Positions 28,167 through 28,192 of a stretch of 28,192 nucleotides of DNA are shown in pieces (position 1 is the stretch's first letter; every line of letters starts with the position of its first letter). The position numbers were made by a program, and so were the translations under genes. The stretch is taken from positions 1 through 28,192 of the IMG/VR virus record IMGVR_UViG_3300034812_000060; one strand, given 5' to 3'. The stretch is from a virus. A model generated the notes under the pieces. The model made no database searches, had not been told where the DNA came from, and saw only the letters and a program-made list of their open reading frames with translations.

Positions 28167-28192
28167 CTTTCTTTGATTTTTTTTCTTTAGCT
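27969..28192. repeat. Right copy of imperfect terminal repeat
   Basis: The match to 1-224 has 11 substitutions. This copy contains the 5' part of the complete membrane coiled-coil gene and the last codons of the 59-aa gene. Joining the ends here makes one continuous gene order with no break. Confidence 0.9.
28159..28192 (-). CDS. Partial second copy of the 59-aa gene (3' end)
   Basis: These are the last codons and TAA stop (28161-28159) of the gene whose full copy is at 191-370, cut by the right edge. It overlaps the start of the membrane coiled-coil gene by 8 nt, exactly as on the left. Confidence 0.8.
   Translation of the reverse strand, partial: AKEKKSKKDG

Noticed and set aside
1-28192. 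Prophage or integrative element
   Set aside because: No integrase, excisionase, repressor, att repeat, tRNA or bacterial flanking gene is seen; the end repeat is in coding sequence and fits a phage genome end overlap.
1-28192. CRISPR array, tRNA genes or diversity-generating retroelement
   Set aside because: No regularly spaced direct repeats, no cloverleaf-like segments and no reverse transcriptase were found. The repeats in the fibre gene are protein repeats with diverged DNA.

Overview
The window is almost certainly the whole genome, about 28.0 kb, of a small strictly lytic tailed phage (siphovirus-like: tape measure and tail-tube genes, no sheath or baseplate set seen) infecting a marine-type flavobacterium. 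The host call rests on several things. The DNA is very AT-rich. Genes are mostly preceded by A-rich leaders rather than Shine-Dalgarno sites, and two promoters fit the Bacteroidetes TTTG / TAnnTTTG pattern. The protein families (DUF3127, NinG, a Bacteroidetes-type portal/capsid/protease set) and a phage-encoded outer-membrane barrel protein with a C-terminal phenylalanine also point there. Every supportable gene is on the minus strand, so expression runs from high to low coordinates. No integrase, repressor, tRNA or CRISPR was seen. The first 224 bases recur, about 95% identical, as the last 224 bases, as expected for a circularly permuted or terminally redundant genome assembled from a mixed population.

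Layout in transcription order. (1) 28166-25326: envelope and lysis block: membrane-anchored coiled-coil protein, exported thioredoxin-fold protein, outer-membrane barrel protein, M15 peptidase endolysin, a 47-aa protein and a three-helix holin-like protein. (2) 25217-18876: early/replication block: NinG, two OB-fold-type proteins, DnaB-like helicase, sigma factor, a string of small proteins, two PD-(D/E)XK nucleases, a stand-alone DnaA domain IV protein, a dATP/dGTP diphosphohydrolase-type protein and a Mom-like DNA modification enzyme. There is no DNA polymerase or primase, so the phage must use the host replisome. (3) 18139-16722: terminase small and large subunits. (4) 16687-9784: tail block: tail assembly chaperone with a programmed -1 frameshift, tail terminator, gp10-like completion protein, two large tail proteins and the tape measure. 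(5) 9752-5344: head block: XkdF-type protease, four small proteins, scaffold, major capsid protein and tail tube protein. (6) 5137-542: portal, connector and S74 tail fibre, then small unknown genes that run back into block 1 across the junction.

Three regulatory observations stand out. First, a shared element, [A/G]CGTTATA followed by exactly 5 nt and then ATG, sits directly before the first gene of four late units, and a fifth copy lies before terS; this suggests late promoters giving leaderless mRNAs, possibly read by the phage sigma factor. Second, a T9 slippery run inside the tail chaperone gene opens an 85-codon reading frame that has no usable start codon before its last 19 codons. Third, hairpin terminators bracket the capsid/tail-tube genes, and one hairpin ends exactly at the helicase start codon.

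Thirteen short genes (18-51 aa) that lie between or overlap the larger genes were read directly from the minus strand and are listed below. No gene-free stretch exceeds 300 bases; the longest is 5138-5343 (two terminators and a late promoter element).
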